From: Lantana camara
Taxonomy: Eukaryota > Streptophyta > Magnoliopsida > Lamiales > Verbenaceae
Reading direction: 5' to 3'
Length of the DNA: 64,000 nucleotides
Assembly (NCBI GenBank): GCA_037501455.1
Contig: CM074860.1
Coordinates: 40,062,501-40,126,500, forward strand
Shown here: positions 1-11,069 of the stretch, piece after piece
Position numbering within the stretch: position 1 is the first letter of the stretch
Layout of the letters: each line of letters starts with the position of its first letter
The notes under the pieces: model-generated
Told to the model about the DNA's origin: nothing
Database searches by the model: none
What the model saw: the letters and a program-made list of their open reading frames with translations, nothing else
Program-made: the position numbers and the translations under genes

Positions 1-896
1 ACAGAAAAGATTGGAAACGAACCATTAATCAAAATCTTGATTAACAACAAGTAGGACGAGGAAAAGGTTACGGGAATTGAACCAGCAGAGAAGCTTGCAA
101 GTGGGAAAGGACGGAACACATTTAAAGAATAAGAGAATTCTATTTTCGTAAGGGGGAGAGCCGGTCTGGGAATAAATCTAAACTAGAAGCTAGGCAGTCC
201 TCGGGAGAGTTGGGAATTTAAGCAAATCGTGTCTTCTTGGAATCCTCTATCAGAACCATGTGAAAGAAGTTCCAATAACTTGAACTTTTCTCCCTCTTAT
301 ACAAAGAAAAGTCCCATCATCGATAATACCTTTGTTCCATTATCGTTTTCAAGAATGTGGGTACACCGTCTGCAGTTCTCCGATAGTCTCAGGATATCAT
401 TTGACTCAGTAAATGGGAGAAGGGATCCGATCCGACTAAATTTGGATAATAAATCTTGAATCTTAATCCCTCTTGCTATCGGAATGTCTACATAAACGGA
501 AGGGAAGAAAGTGGGAAGTAGAAAGGAAAGCGAATAACCAAGTAAGTAGAATTATAAAGGTGATTAATTTCGGATCAAGTGTTAAAAATGGGAATGGGAG
601 AGACAACGACTTTTATAAATTAATTGAGCATACTTTGATCAAAGATGAGAATCCTACAAGGAAAAGTTTCATTAGGATCTGATTTTTCGGGTTCTATGCA
701 AGCGTATATGCTGAGTTACTCGTAAAGGATTACAACTTTGATTCTTTCCTGCATCAAACATCTGCCGCATTCTTGACTAAGGAAATAAGAGCTCAACTTT
801 CGAATTTCAAATAAAGAGTTAAGATCTGTGCTTCAGGAAGATGTTTCACTTGGAATACCAAGGTATAGAAAATGGTAAAACCTGTTCTCTCTGTTT
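1..896 (+). other. Unassigned retroelement-like DNA, left part of an interrupted 3' region
   Basis: No recognisable protein domain is visible; the open frames at 229-459 and 473-682 show no motif and look like chance. At about 149-165 there is a purine run (GTAAGGGGGAGAGCC) resembling a polypurine tract, but no TGTA LTR start follows it. The segment is cut by insertion of element A1 at 897-901 (GTCGG) and resumes at 16073. I infer it is the distal internal or 3' untranslated part of the element whose LTR begins at 16986. It could be unrelated intergenic DNA. Confidence 0.4.
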
Positions 897-1402
897 GTCG
901 GTGCAGCGCCCCCACTTTGCTGGTAGAGAGCGGTGGCCCAACCCCCGCACTGAAGCACCCCTCAAGTAATGGTGTGAGCCATCACTCAAGAAATACCCCA
1001 GCGAACGGCATATCCATTAACGATTAACAAATAGTGTTTAACTATGTGGCTTATGCAGCGGAAAATCAGAGTATTTTAAAACTTTTCAAAACATGTGCGT
1101 GATGGCATATAAACAAGCAAGTACTGATCGTTAAGCAGAAGAGACTATTAACAATACTATATCAATTGAACGTTATCACGAGAGCATAAGATAGCAATCG
1201 TAGCAGTATCCAAGTAGCAAAAGGATTATTACAAAAGCATAAGGTAAAGCATCAATGCAGCTATATAACATATGCAGGACACAAAATATATTAATAAAGT
1301 AAAATCCTGACTCAAACAAAATGAACACTCTAGAGCTTCAAGATACCTCTAGACTACGGCTGCAAGACCTGAAACCATGAGGCCAGAAAACAGGTAGAGG
1401 TA

Positions 1403-1419
1403 TTAGTCAAAGTGACTAA
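1403..1419 (-). ncRNA. Conserved LTR stem-loop H1 (A1 3' LTR)
   Basis: Stem TTAGTC/GACTAA (6 bp, perfect) closes a 5-nt loop about 500 bp from the LTR 3' end. The same position in LTRs of other families carries a hairpin with a different but still paired stem. The matching site in the A1 5' LTR (near 12543) has one broken pair. The role is unknown; an RNA structure in the R/U5 or polyadenylation region is an inference. Confidence 0.5.
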
Positions 1420-2107
1420 GTGAGGGATATCTTTAAAAGAAAGTACTTAAAGTAAACGTTTGAAGTGAAGTTCATAAGGTAAAACCTTTAATGCAAAGCT
1501 TTAATGAAGAACTTAAGAATAAGTTCAAGTGATAAAACCCTTTGATGCAATGCTATAAGAAATGAGAGTTTTCAAAACACTTTCATGAATGTTGTCACAC
1601 GCGCACACATATGCTATGATTTGGTTCATATGATTTTCATAAAACGGGATAAGGGTAGGGAACAACTTTGCAAGATATGAACCAACTTTATGAAAACATT
1701 GATGCCCGCAAGCTAGGCTTCTCCATCCTTACTCCAGAAAACATGACCATTAATAGGGTGTCGGACCGAGATCAACAACACCCTAACACATACACACATG
1801 CACCATCCTCCACCAAGTTCCACTTCGGGGAGCGACCCCTAGGTGACCATTAACCATTAATTTGGGAATAGATTTGCGGTCCATTCCCGACAATTGTCCT
1901 GACTTAACCAAACCTCCTGATTAAAGTCGGTGTCAATCGCCTAGTGTGGCGGCCGGTATTAGTGATGTCGTTGGCGCTCACCTCCCGAGCATCACCTCTA
2001 CACATAACCGCCGGGCCCATACCATTAACCATTGATGGCTTGCACCATTGACGACATCCAGAATAAATCCGAATGTATGAACCATTGAACATATGCATTG
2101 AACCATT

Positions 2108-2228
2108 GAACCATTGATGCAATACTTTGAAAACATTGAACCATTGATGTACTACTTTGAAAACATGAACCATTGATGCTGTACTTTGAAAACATGAACC
2201 ATTGATGCATTACTTTGAAAACATGAAC
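2108..2228 (-). repeat. 29-bp minisatellite, first part
   Basis: Tandem units of about 29 bp contain GAACCATTGATGC and TACTTTGAAAACAT. The array is interrupted at 2228 by the family C solo LTR and continues at 6235-6321. Together there are seven units, the same number as in the A1 5' LTR at 13248-13451. In copy A2 the corresponding region is degenerate. Confidence 0.85.
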
Positions 2229-2543
2229 TGTAACGCCCCGACTTTTCGGACGTAAAGGTAGAACGTATGTGTTTACCTAATTGCGCGAATTAATTGTTTT
2301 TACGTGCTTTATATTTAATTTTATAATTATTGTTATTATTTTATTATATTATATTATATTATTTTAATATTAGTAATTTTACATATATATATATGTCTCG
2401 TATATATGTGTATAATTATATATGTTTAATTATTATTATTATTAATTTAATGATTATACTAATTATATATTATGTTAATTAATCATGTTTTAATTAATTA
2501 ATTATTTATATATATATATGTTTTTACGTACAATAATATATTA

Positions 2544-2748
2544 TGCATGAAGATTTTAATTATGTATGCATTAATATAAATTTTGCATGAAAATCATATT
2601 TATGCATGAAAATTAATTATGCATGGGATTTAAACATGCATGAATTTCATATCATTTCTGCATGAGTTTTATTTTATATGCATGCAAATTAATATATATT
2701 TTTGCATGGGATTTTAAATTATTCATGAGTTTCATAAAATGTGCATGT
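2544..2748 (+). promoter_or_regulatory. Cluster of TGCATG (RY-type) motifs
   Basis: Nine or so copies of TGCATG/CATGCA lie in about 205 bp of AT-rich LTR sequence. CATGCA is the RY element bound by plant B3-domain factors of the ABI3/FUS3/LEC2 group. Binding here is inferred only from the motif. A second cluster lies at about 4270-4475. Confidence 0.4.
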
Positions 2749-3981
2749 TATTAATTTTGTGCTTCGTTCTCTTATGAAATGATATCAAATTGCCATGAAT
2801 TTGTAATATGTTGTACATATGTGTGTTATGAACATGATTCTATGCTCAATTTACATTTTCGAATTCATTTGATTAGTTAACGAATTTAATTTGTTTTAAG
2901 GAACCAAAACGGGAGCTAACGAGCACTTAGCGTACCCTTGGTTCCGAATTTAATATCTTGAGCTCGGGAACTCGGATTCGAGTTCCGTCAACTCCGCTGA
3001 ACTCGTAACGAAAATTCGAGTTTAGTAAACTTAGCCTTACATTTTTCCTAATTCATTTGAAACTCCGAATTTCAACCGAAAAACGAATCGGCGACCAACA
3101 TGACCTTGTTGCACTAAATTAGCCATATCTTGCCCAAACTATGACCAAACTAACTATGGTTTGATTCTTTGAAACCCTAACTCAACCCTCTATTATGATA
3201 TAATCAGCCCTAACCGAGATTATCCTCTCATCATCCCCAAAACTCAGCAAAAAGCTACTGCCTCTCCTCCAGTCCCGAAACCCTTCTTCATTTGGAGATT
3301 TTGGAGCTCAAATCTTCCCCAAACTTTAAGCAATCATCAAGGTAAGTTAGGGGTTGAATTATATGTTTAATTCTGTTCATTTTCATCCTTTCATTCACAA
3401 GATTGAGCTTGGTTTCTCCATTTCTGGACTGTTTTACCGAAAATGATGGTTTTGAGCAAAATGTTGATCTCCTTCGATTCTTCATGGTTTTGATCGATTC
3501 CAAGCCTGATATTAATTGTTTTAACATCCTCATATCAATTATGATCATTACTTTCGTGGTTATTGAGTAATATATGATATATCATTTATGACAAATTTCA
3601 GAATTTTCACTTGAAGGTCACGTATGTCTTCTCTTCTTGTTTGAGCTTGTTGGGAATTGATTTACTTGATGAATATATGTGTTTTGCTGCTTCTTGGTTG
3701 GCCTTAACTGAGTTGAATGATTGGAGAAGGAGTGAATTCGATCATGCCCTGTTTTCTTCGAGCTTTTGCCCTGTTTTCACGCAGAAAACTTGCTGTCAAA
3801 ACTGCTGTTCTTCTTCCTTCTTTTTGTTGTCATCTTTCATGGATTTTTGGTGTGTAATCTTGTTGAATTATTGCTGCCTTTTATGCCTTATCTTGTTGCC
3901 TTTATTGCCCGTTTTTGGCTGCCTTTTTCCTTGCTCTGTTTCTGCGATTTTCTGCCCGAGAACAGAAACTGCTGCTACTCG

Positions 3982-4107
3982 CGACACGGGGGTGTCGTTT
4001 GCTGCCTTTCCGGCGAGGCACGGGGGTGCAGTCGAGTCTGGGACTTCTGTACCGAGACACGGGCGTGTCTCGGCCTGGGCTTGGAGGGTGACACGGGGGT
4101 GTCACCC
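3982..4107 (+). repeat. Cluster of four GC-rich palindromes (ACACGGGGGTGT type)
   Basis: The palindromes are at 3982-3997 (CGACAC/GTGTCG arms), about 4018-4029 (GCAC/GTGC), 4052-4073 (perfect 10-bp arms CCGAGACACG and CGTGTCTCGG around GG) and 4086-4107 (perfect 9-bp arms GGGTGACAC and GTGTCACCC around GGGG). The core is constant while the outer arms change together. Similar clusters with other core sequences occur in LTRs of other families. Confidence 0.8.
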
Positions 4108-4269
4108 CATTTTCCTGAATTCTTAGCCTGCTTCTTCTTCTTCCTCGCATGTATATTGCTGCTGCTGTTCTGCTGCTGTTTTGCTGCTTTATGTGTGTGT
4201 GTATTGGCTGTGCAGATTGTGTAGTGTACATGCATGGAGTGAATTGTGTGTGTGTGGTTAATTATTTGA

Positions 4270-4475
4270 ATTACATGCATATATATTTACATTATATACT
4301 ATATATGCATGGTTTGTATAAGGTGTAATGTGTGTGCGTATGCATGGCAGTGTGTGCGTGAGTTGCATGCATAGTTTGTAGTTGTGATTGCATGTATATA
4401 TTGTATATGTTTGTGTAGAGTGCATGCATGTGTATAGTATATATATATATATTGCATGAAAAATATATATGCATG
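4270..4475 (+). promoter_or_regulatory. Second cluster of TGCATG/CATGCA motifs
   Basis: About ten overlapping TGCATG or GCATGC motifs are interspersed with TGTG and TATATA runs. The cluster lies just downstream of the palindrome cluster in the same solo LTR. Function is inferred only by analogy with RY elements. Confidence 0.35.
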
Positions 4476-4575
4476 CATGTGTGTGTGAGTGTGTACGTGA
4501 GTATATGTATATATTATATATATATTATATATTATATATATATGATTATTTATATATTATATTATATATAATTAT
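4430..4575. repeat. AT-rich microsatellite tract
   Basis: Runs of TATATA/ATATTATA with few other bases, in the middle of the family C LTR. A similar tract lies at about 2370-2530. Confidence 0.8.
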
Positions 4576-5353
4576 TCTATATTTTAATTATTGTTTGATT
4601 TAATTTAATTATTGAAATTAATTGGATTCTATTTCGCGTATTTATTCGACTGACTTTTGATTGAACGTTTTATTTATTTTATTCCTAAATGTGAATTTGA
4701 ATAATATGTGTTATGCATCTTAAATGAATTTTAGATTAATTGATATGCAATATGAATATTATGAACGTTATGAATTTATAAAATATATATGAACTTATGA
4801 ATTTATGGAAATTATATGAATTTATGAATTTATGAATTTATGAAAAATATGAACGAATGAATGATTATATGATTTAAATTCCTTAATCGTGCACATGAAC
4901 ATTTTTATGATAAAATATGATCATTTAAGCATTCATGTCATATTCACCTCATTGCCGAGCGTCATATGTGGTCATGAGTCTCATACCTTTTCTTTTGCAC
5001 AGATTCGGGTTCGGTCGGAAACAAGGGCGAGCACTGAGACGCTTGTGCTTTTATTTTGATTGGTAAAGGTGGGTTTTTCTTCTATTAGTTAAAAGGACCT
5101 TATAAATCCCTTATGTGCAAAGTTTTAAGCCAAAATAATATATTTATATAAATCGAGTCATTTTGGGTAAATGATTTCAAACGTATGACCCCTTTTTAAT
5201 TATGAAACCCTACCTTATGTTTGGCGAGACACATTTCTGATTTATGACTTCTGATTTAACGGGCCCCGGGACTTAGTATATGTGGCTAACCGAGGAAGCA
5301 AGGGCTGACGGGGATCCCATATACTAGTTCCAACCAACTACGGTGATACCGGC

Positions 5354-5376
5354 CCTCGCTAGGAGTTTTAGCGAGG
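5354..5376 (+). ncRNA. Conserved LTR stem-loop H2 (family C)
   Basis: The perfect 8-bp stem CCTCGCTA/TAGCGAGG closes a GGAGTTT loop. Other LTR families have the same loop (GGAGGTT) with different, still paired stems at the matching position. This pattern suggests a maintained RNA structure. Confidence 0.55.
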
Positions 5377-5770
5377 AATGGGAGCTGAGTGCCTTTGGGG
5401 GATTCATGTACCCCCATTGGCCACGGATTTATTCGGTGGTCAGGTCTAGCTAACTTGTCCACCACCCGGAGGAAGAAGGTGTATATGTATGATTACGATC
5501 ATTTATATATGTGCACGAAAGACATGTGTGATAACCAATAATTATGATATGATTACACGAGGAGAAGGTTGGAGATTGTGCACGCTCACTCGCCGAGCTT
5601 AAACCCTTATGAACAATTATGAAGGAATATGAACGTCATAATCCCGTTGATGTTTTCTATTGTTTTAACCACTTGGTAAATTCCTTTCAAACTTCACACG
5701 GGATTAGGGCTTGCATGTATTTGTTTAAATTACGCGATATTATATATCTTATGCCCCGTTTTTTACCCAC

Positions 5771-5787
5771 CAGTCTCTTTTAGACTG
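5771..5787 (+). ncRNA. Conserved LTR stem-loop H1 (family C)
   Basis: The perfect 6-bp stem CAGTCT/AGACTG closes a CTTTT loop 447 bp before the LTR end. It is followed by TTTTCAG and GCAGGTA and then GCTAGGCGGG, a context shared with other LTR families. Confidence 0.55.
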
Positions 5788-6234
5788 AACCCGGTTGTTT
5801 TCAGCTGTTTTGTGCAGGTATAGGAGTGCTAGGCGGGAATACAAGTCGTCTAGGTCTTGCATTTATGTTTAGCATTTCTTTCAGTCTCATATTCATACCC
5901 TTGTTGCTACTTTTGTATTTGATTCTAGTATAGATTGGAGCGTTTTGATTTTGTGGGCCGGAAGTGCCGTTGCAGATTAGAATGCGTTTGTATATCTATT
6001 TTTGGAGCTTGTTAGCTCATTGTACCTTAGTTATGAAATTCCTGCTTCCGCGAATTTTCTTTAACTCTGATTTTATGATTCCTGCACTGATTGGTTTAAG
6101 GGTTAGTCCCGCCTTGCATAGCGTGTGTGTTGTGTCCCCGTTCGCCGTGGATTCGGCACGTGTATGGACTTCCATTTCATATACGGGTCGGATCTCGGTG
6201 CGGGGGATGTGGTACCTTACGCTCGGGTGCTACA

Positions 6235-6321
6235 TGAACCATTGATGCTGTACTTTGAAAACATGAACCATTGATGCATTACTTTGAAAACATGAACCAT
6301 TGATGTTGTACTTTGAAAACA
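6235..6321 (-). repeat. 29-bp minisatellite, second part
   Basis: Continuation of the array interrupted at 2228, with three further units. The first five bases (TGAAC) are the right-hand duplication of the family C solo LTR. Confidence 0.85.
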
Positions 6322-6891
6322 TGTGCCCTTGATCAATGAATAACTAATACGATTGGGTTCTTTGAAGAATCATCCCTATAAAGGATATTTCAAAACAAGA
6401 ATGTAAAGCACTCGGCTTTGAGTTTCAAAACAATTGAATCATTAAATATTCATGGTTCCAGTTGAAAACATTTATAACCTCACCTATTAATAACAGTAGG
6501 TAGGATAGATTATGCAGTGCCCTGGGGATTCCAGTGCTCAACCTTAACTCCTGTAAGTGTGTACTAAGGTGAGCTAAGACACACTTCTATCACGATGCAC
6601 ATAAACATATAAAACAAGTACAGAACATGTAATGACAAGAGAGTAATACCATTTAAGGTATTAGAGAAGGATAACACATAAAGGAATCCTTAAAGTGAGT
6701 TATCATTAACGTGGGACTATGATCTTACTATAATCGATTAGGAATTAATCAAATTATGAATCCTAAACGTAAACCTTAAGGTTATAAAACAAGTCCTCGA
6801 AAGAAAACACATTTTGAAATCACATTTTAGACCCCGGATTTGAAAACCCTAAGTGCAATTGTCTATTAAGAAAGCACAAGTTTTAATTCAC

Positions 6892-7077
6892 TTTTACTAT
6901 TCAAAAGTACTATTCACAGTTACTATTCCAGATTACTATTCATGGATTACTATTCACATGTTACTATTCACTTGTCGGGTCAAAGGGTCGGGTCAAACCC
7001 ACACACTAAACACACACTCATGCACACACACGAGCACACTCACACACACACGGCATGCACACACACACACACACACC
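6892..7077. repeat. ACTATTC repeats and CA microsatellite (A1 3' LTR)
   Basis: About six units of TTACTATTCAC-like sequence (period near 12-14 bp) at 6892-6972 are followed by CACACA tracts at 7009-7077. The same pair occurs at 14020-14204 in the partner LTR and on the opposite strand at 54512-54690 in A2. Confidence 0.85.
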
Positions 7078-7889
7078 CTAATTCAATTATGATCTTGATT
7101 ATAACCTATAGTTTCAAGTTCATGTTATTATAAGCAAGTGTGATCTAGGTTAAAGGCATAACCTATGGTTAAGAGGTCTAATTAAAGCATAACATCAAGT
7201 TATGAAACACTATTCTATCTTAGGTTATAACATGTGACACTATCAAAGTGTATAACATATAATCAAAGCACTATTCCATTAATCCATATCATATCATAAG
7301 CTCAAGTCATAACATATGAGTCATGTAACATTGTAACCATGTAATAACATATCATAGACATAAGTCATAGCATATCAAGACCATTAATCATGTAACATTC
7401 ATCAATTGAGACTATATAGTAACATGTAACAAGTTATAATATAATTGATCATAGTTTACTATTCCATTGCATAACATGCTTGAACATAATTTAAATATCA
7501 TAATCATGCATCAATTATCATCATATAATAGCTCCATAACAAGATCATACCATATACTAAAGCAATTCATAACATTTCATAGCATATACTAAACAATTAA
7601 ATCATAATTCACTACTAACAAACATATCATAAAAACTATATAATAACTGCATAAAATAAAATCCTATATGTCTTAGGGAAGACCCTAAGACCCAACCTAA
7701 ACATAATATAAACATACCATAACATAAAAACATAAACTAAACTAAAACATAACATAAACTAAAGCATAAAAAATAAAACAACTAACCTAGCTAACAAAGG
7801 GGGGGAGACGGCAAGAGGGTGAGAGGGAGAGAAAGAAAGGGAGTTGTTAACACAACATATGAGCAAGGAATTCAATGGCATGAGGGGGG

Positions 7890-7897
7890 TATTTATA
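7890..7897 (-). promoter_or_regulatory. TATA box in A1 3' LTR
   Basis: Reads CCTATAAATACCCC on the minus strand, with a pyrimidine-rich stretch downstream, at the same place as the TATA boxes at 14989 and 53701. It would direct transcription out of the 3' LTR. Confidence 0.65.
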
Positions 7898-8969
7898 GGT
7901 GTTGGGAAGCCCCTCACCTTGGAAATAAAATGTAGAGAAGGGTAGGAGAGCAAAATGGTAAAACTTTTCTTGGAAGCTAACTTTGTTCTTGAAGCTAAAA
8001 TGGGACTGCTGGGGGTATTTCTGTAATTTCATGGTCAAGACTCGAGGATAAGTGGCTGGAAGTATAACCATTCCGTCCGGCCAAAAATTAGCTTCGAAAC
8101 GCATATTCATTCGTCGAAATCGGATTTACCGTTTGAAAGATACATTAGTTTTAGTGAATAAAAGTTTTGAACCCGAAACTCAACACGAGTGAAAAACGAC
8201 TTTCGAGAATGATTTTCAAGTCCGGATTGTTTCCAAAATTCAAGAAATAAATCGAGAAGCGTTTTGACTCCAATATCGACTATAAAACGTTTTACCGTTA
8301 AAAAGTTGAAAACGTAGAGTGAATAGTGAATTCTTACGTACAAACATACGCTTCAAAATTTCAAGCTAGGGTTTGAATCAAGAGTTGTAAAACATTTCAA
8401 AAATCTTGAAATAGCTCAAGTAGTGCAAATCCAGAGAGAAAACATTTTCCGAATGAAAACCGTTCGTAGTAGAAATAGTGAACTAGGGTTTTCGTAAATA
8501 TTTTCAAATAAAACAAAGCTCGGAATAGATTTCCAAGTCAAGAATGATTTCAATAGACTCGTTTCGACTCAAGGATCGATTTGACTGTAAACTTGGGTAG
8601 GAAAGATATCAGAATCAAAAGCTCATTTTTAGATGAATAGTAACTTTGGTCGGTAAGTTCCCAAAATGCCCTTATGGTTCAAGGAAGGTTTCTGGAGCCT
8701 GGAAAACAAGTTCAAAGGATAGGAAAACATGTGATATGAACCTATAGGGTTCCATTGAAGCATTGGGTAATATAGGCTTGGGAAATGAATAGTAAACTGT
8801 ATCGAAGGTCAAGAATTCCCCCTTAAAACATGTCAAATCACATATGAGCACAAAGTTCATGTAAGAATGCAATGCATGAAGGTTTATAAAGTTGAATCAC
8901 GGTGTATAAATGCTTTACCAATGCCCTTAGTTTACCATTTTCATCCAGGCCCTGTTTTGGGCTGTTACA

Positions 8970-8990
8970 ATCACCCCTCCTTAAAGAGAA
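8970..8990 (-). other. Polypurine tract of A1
   Basis: On the minus strand the bases before the 3' LTR read TTTAAGGAGGGGTGAT, identical in form to the tract before the A2 3' LTR. It primes plus-strand DNA synthesis in LTR retrotransposons. Confidence 0.85.
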
Positions 8991-9400
8991 TCTGTCCTCA
9001 GATTCTTCTGCAAACAGTTCGGGGTAATGTTTCTGCATCTTATCCTCTATTTCCCACATTGCCTCTTCTGTACCATGTCCCTTCCAAAGGACTTTTACCA
9101 AAGGAATCTTCTTATTCCTTAACTCCTGGAATCTTGTATCTAAGATCTTCACCGGTTCCAACACATAAGTCAAGTTTGGTTCTGTCGGTAATTCTTCCAC
9201 TGGTACTATCTCTTTTTCATCCAAAACCACTTGCGAATCTGAGATATATAGGATACATTGTGGATCGTTGTATGACTTGCAGGTAAATCCAATCTGTAAG
9301 TAGTTTCTCCAACTCGTACCATTATCTGGAAGACTCCAACATATCTTGGGTTTAATTTACCACCTTTCTCAATTCGAGTAAACCATTTCTTCGGTGTCTT
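8985..9400 (-). pseudogene. Integrase C-terminal tail and chromodomain, A1
   Basis: On the minus strand about 9400-9310 encodes a degenerate copy of the post-core integrase segment (KGGKLNPRYVG is recognisable). An open frame from 9230 then holds a chromodomain with LVKVLWKGHGTEEAMWE and KMQKHYPEL. The chromodomain of chromoviruses tethers integration complexes to heterochromatin marks. The normal stop is lost, so the frame reads on into the LTR to 8838. The integrase zinc finger and catalytic core are missing, so no active integrase can be made. Compare 62471-63015 in A2, where the same domain ends just before the polypurine tract. Confidence 0.85.
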
Positions 9401-9690
9401 TCACTCCATCACTGCTTCGACTTTGATGGATCTACTTTAACTCCGGTTCTGAAAATGATGTGTCCGAGAAATGTAACTCTTTCTAGCCAAAACTCGCATT
9501 TGTTGAACTTGGCATATAGCTTGTGATCCAGCAAAGTGCTTAGCACAATTCGGATATGCTCGGCGTGCTCATCTGGTGTCTTTAAGAACACCAAAATGTC
9601 GTCCAATTGTTTTCTCAACTCTTCCAAGATGACTTCCTTCTTGTAACAATCCAGATTAACATGGTACTTAAACAACCAATCCATTCTAAG
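9401..9690 (-). pseudogene. Fused remnants of protease end and reverse transcriptase, A1
   Basis: A 91-codon frame (9684-9409) begins in the protease tail (MDWLFKYHVNLDCYKKEVIL), jumps to RKQLD of the RT N-terminus, then straight to DILVFLKTP just after the RT catalytic site. It continues through [18 protein letters not shown] and stops near VDPSK. Compared with A2, two in-frame deletions removed the RT fingers and palm, including the F-I-D-D box. A third deletion joins the end to the integrase C-terminus. No polymerase activity is possible. Confidence 0.85.
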
Positions 9691-9902
9691 GATAATTCCT
9701 ATCTCGTCATAGGCAACTCAAAAAAATCTGAAGGGTAGTAGCGATTACCAGTGCATATAGGGCAGCGTTTATATACTTGATCCGTAACGAGGTAAGTCCC
9801 CAAAGGAGAACTTACTTCAATTTTCATATGATAATTATTCAAGTGGAAATAGTAAATGCACACATAAATTAGATGCAATGAATAAATGCATGGCACCAGG
9901 GT
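9691..9902 (-). pseudogene. Retropepsin-like protease remnant, A1
   Basis: Follows gag in the minus direction. The sequence matches the A2 protease ([20 protein letters not shown] is clear at 9815-9756), but a frameshift at about 9900 and stop codons break the part around the catalytic DPGA motif. It is continuous with the pol fusion at 9684. Confidence 0.8.
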
Positions 9903-11069
9903 CTATAAGACCTTAACTGGCGTGTTAAGAATGTGCACAGTACCTTCCACATCAGACGAAGGATCAACCTCCGCATTACCATCCATTGCATATGCTCTGC
10001 CTTTAACCACTGGTTTGCTCATCGTACCCACCACCGCTTTACCCTTGTCTTGAACCCCAAATCTTTTAATCCTGGTAGGACAATGTTCACGTATATGCTC
10101 AGGGGAATCACACCAATAACACTGACCATTCTTCTTACGATAATTTTCCGCAGTGTGTCCTTTACGGCTACAGTAGTCACAGACTATCTCCTCTTGAGTA
10201 GGCTGAGTTGTTTCATACTGTTGGGGTGCCCTTTGTTGTTGTTGCAATGCCATCATTGGTTTCTTCCCGTTTCCCTGAAAGGAGGATCCGGCAAGTCGCT
10301 TTGTTCCTTGAAAAGTCTTAGGGCTAGAAGGCTCTTGACGACTAACAGTCATCCGGATATCCTTATGGGTTGCCTCGACCTTCAATGCTCTATCAACTGC
10401 TCTAGTGTAGGTCTCATCATCCAAAGAAGCTAGTGCCCAACGGAGCTCAGGTTTCAGACCATCAATGAACCTTTTAGTCTTATGATGTTCATCACTCAGA
10501 ATGTGGGGTGCATACTTGATCAGCCTAACAAACTTAGCTTCGTACTCCATCACGTTCATAGATCCTTGGACCAAATTCATAAATTCAGCTTCTCTTGCAT
10601 CACGTGTTACCTGAGGAGTGTATTTCTGCTGAAACTCCTTCACAAACTCAGTCCAATTTCCATCAACGTTGTTCTCTGTCCACATGTGTTGAGTATGCCT
10701 CCACTAGTTAAACGCCGCTCCTTCCATCAGAAATGCAACATACTGAACTCGTTCACGATCTTCAGGGTTGATATCCATAGCTTCAAAGATCTTTTCGAGA
10801 CTATTTAACCAATTTTCAGCCTTCCAGTCGTTGGGTTCGCCATAAAACTTAGGCGGGTTCATTCTTAGAAAATTCTCTAGTGTTTTCCCATTAGGAGAAT
10901 TACAAGCCCTCACGAATTGTCGCAACACATCAGCTAAATCTGGAACTTCCTCCCTTCTAGGAGGTGGTGGCGTAACATCCCTTGGCGGTGTAAGATCCCG
11001 TTGTGGCGTGACTTCTCTTTGGGGTGGCGGTGGTGGTACGCGATTACGTGGTGCTCTTCTTGGTGGCAT
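9903..11069 (-). pseudogene. Gag of A1, one nonsense codon
   Basis: Starts [13 protein letters not shown], as in A2, with a proline-rich N-terminus, then the retrotransposon gag domain ([20 protein letters not shown], about residues 60-180). Two CCHC zinc knuckles follow near the C-terminus. The first has its last cysteine replaced by tyrosine (CDYCSRKGHTAENY); the second (CYWCDSPEHIREHC) is intact. The single break is a TAG at 10701-10703, where A2 encodes tryptophan (TGG), with the frame unchanged on both sides. Gag forms the particle and packages RNA. With one stop and the cis signals intact, A1 could at most be mobilised in trans. Confidence 0.9.

Larger units (their letters stand above)
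2229..6234 (+). mobile_element. Family C solo LTR (4,006 bp)
   Basis: It starts TGTAACGCCC, ends GGTGCTACA, and is flanked by perfect duplications TGAAC (2224-2228 and 6235-6239). There is no internal region, primer site or polypurine tract, so it is a solo LTR left by recombination between two LTRs. It landed inside the 29-bp minisatellite of the A1 3' LTR and therefore postdates A1. Long open frames at 3611-4280 are not genes: they come from a GC-richer patch of LTR with palindromes. It contains RY-motif clusters, AT microsatellites, a palindrome cluster and two conserved hairpins. Confidence 0.95.
902..8969 (-). repeat. 3' LTR of A1, split by a nested solo LTR
   Basis: It starts TGCAGCGCC (one change from TGTAGCGCC in the other LTR) and ends at TGTTACA. 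Without the 4,006-bp insertion and its duplicated 5 bp it is about 4,057 bp, against 4,026 bp for the partner LTR. It contains a 29-bp minisatellite (2108-2228 and 6235-6321), ACTATTC repeats, a CA tract and a TATA box. It differs from the partner LTR by scattered substitutions and a few small indels, so insertion was fairly recent but older than A2. Confidence 0.93.

Noticed and set aside
229..682. Two small open frames as possible host genes
   Set aside because: No recognisable domain, no splice or codon evidence, and the segment is continuous with retroelement 3' sequence.
3611..4280. Overlapping open frames of 101-171 codons on both strands
   Set aside because: They lie wholly inside the family C solo LTR over the palindrome cluster, show no domain and low-complexity cysteine/leucine runs, and are explained by local composition.
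9933..10808. Plus-strand open frames of 108 and 166 codons over A1 gag
   Set aside because: Antisense shadows of the gag coding sequence; the gag strand has domain and zinc-knuckle support.
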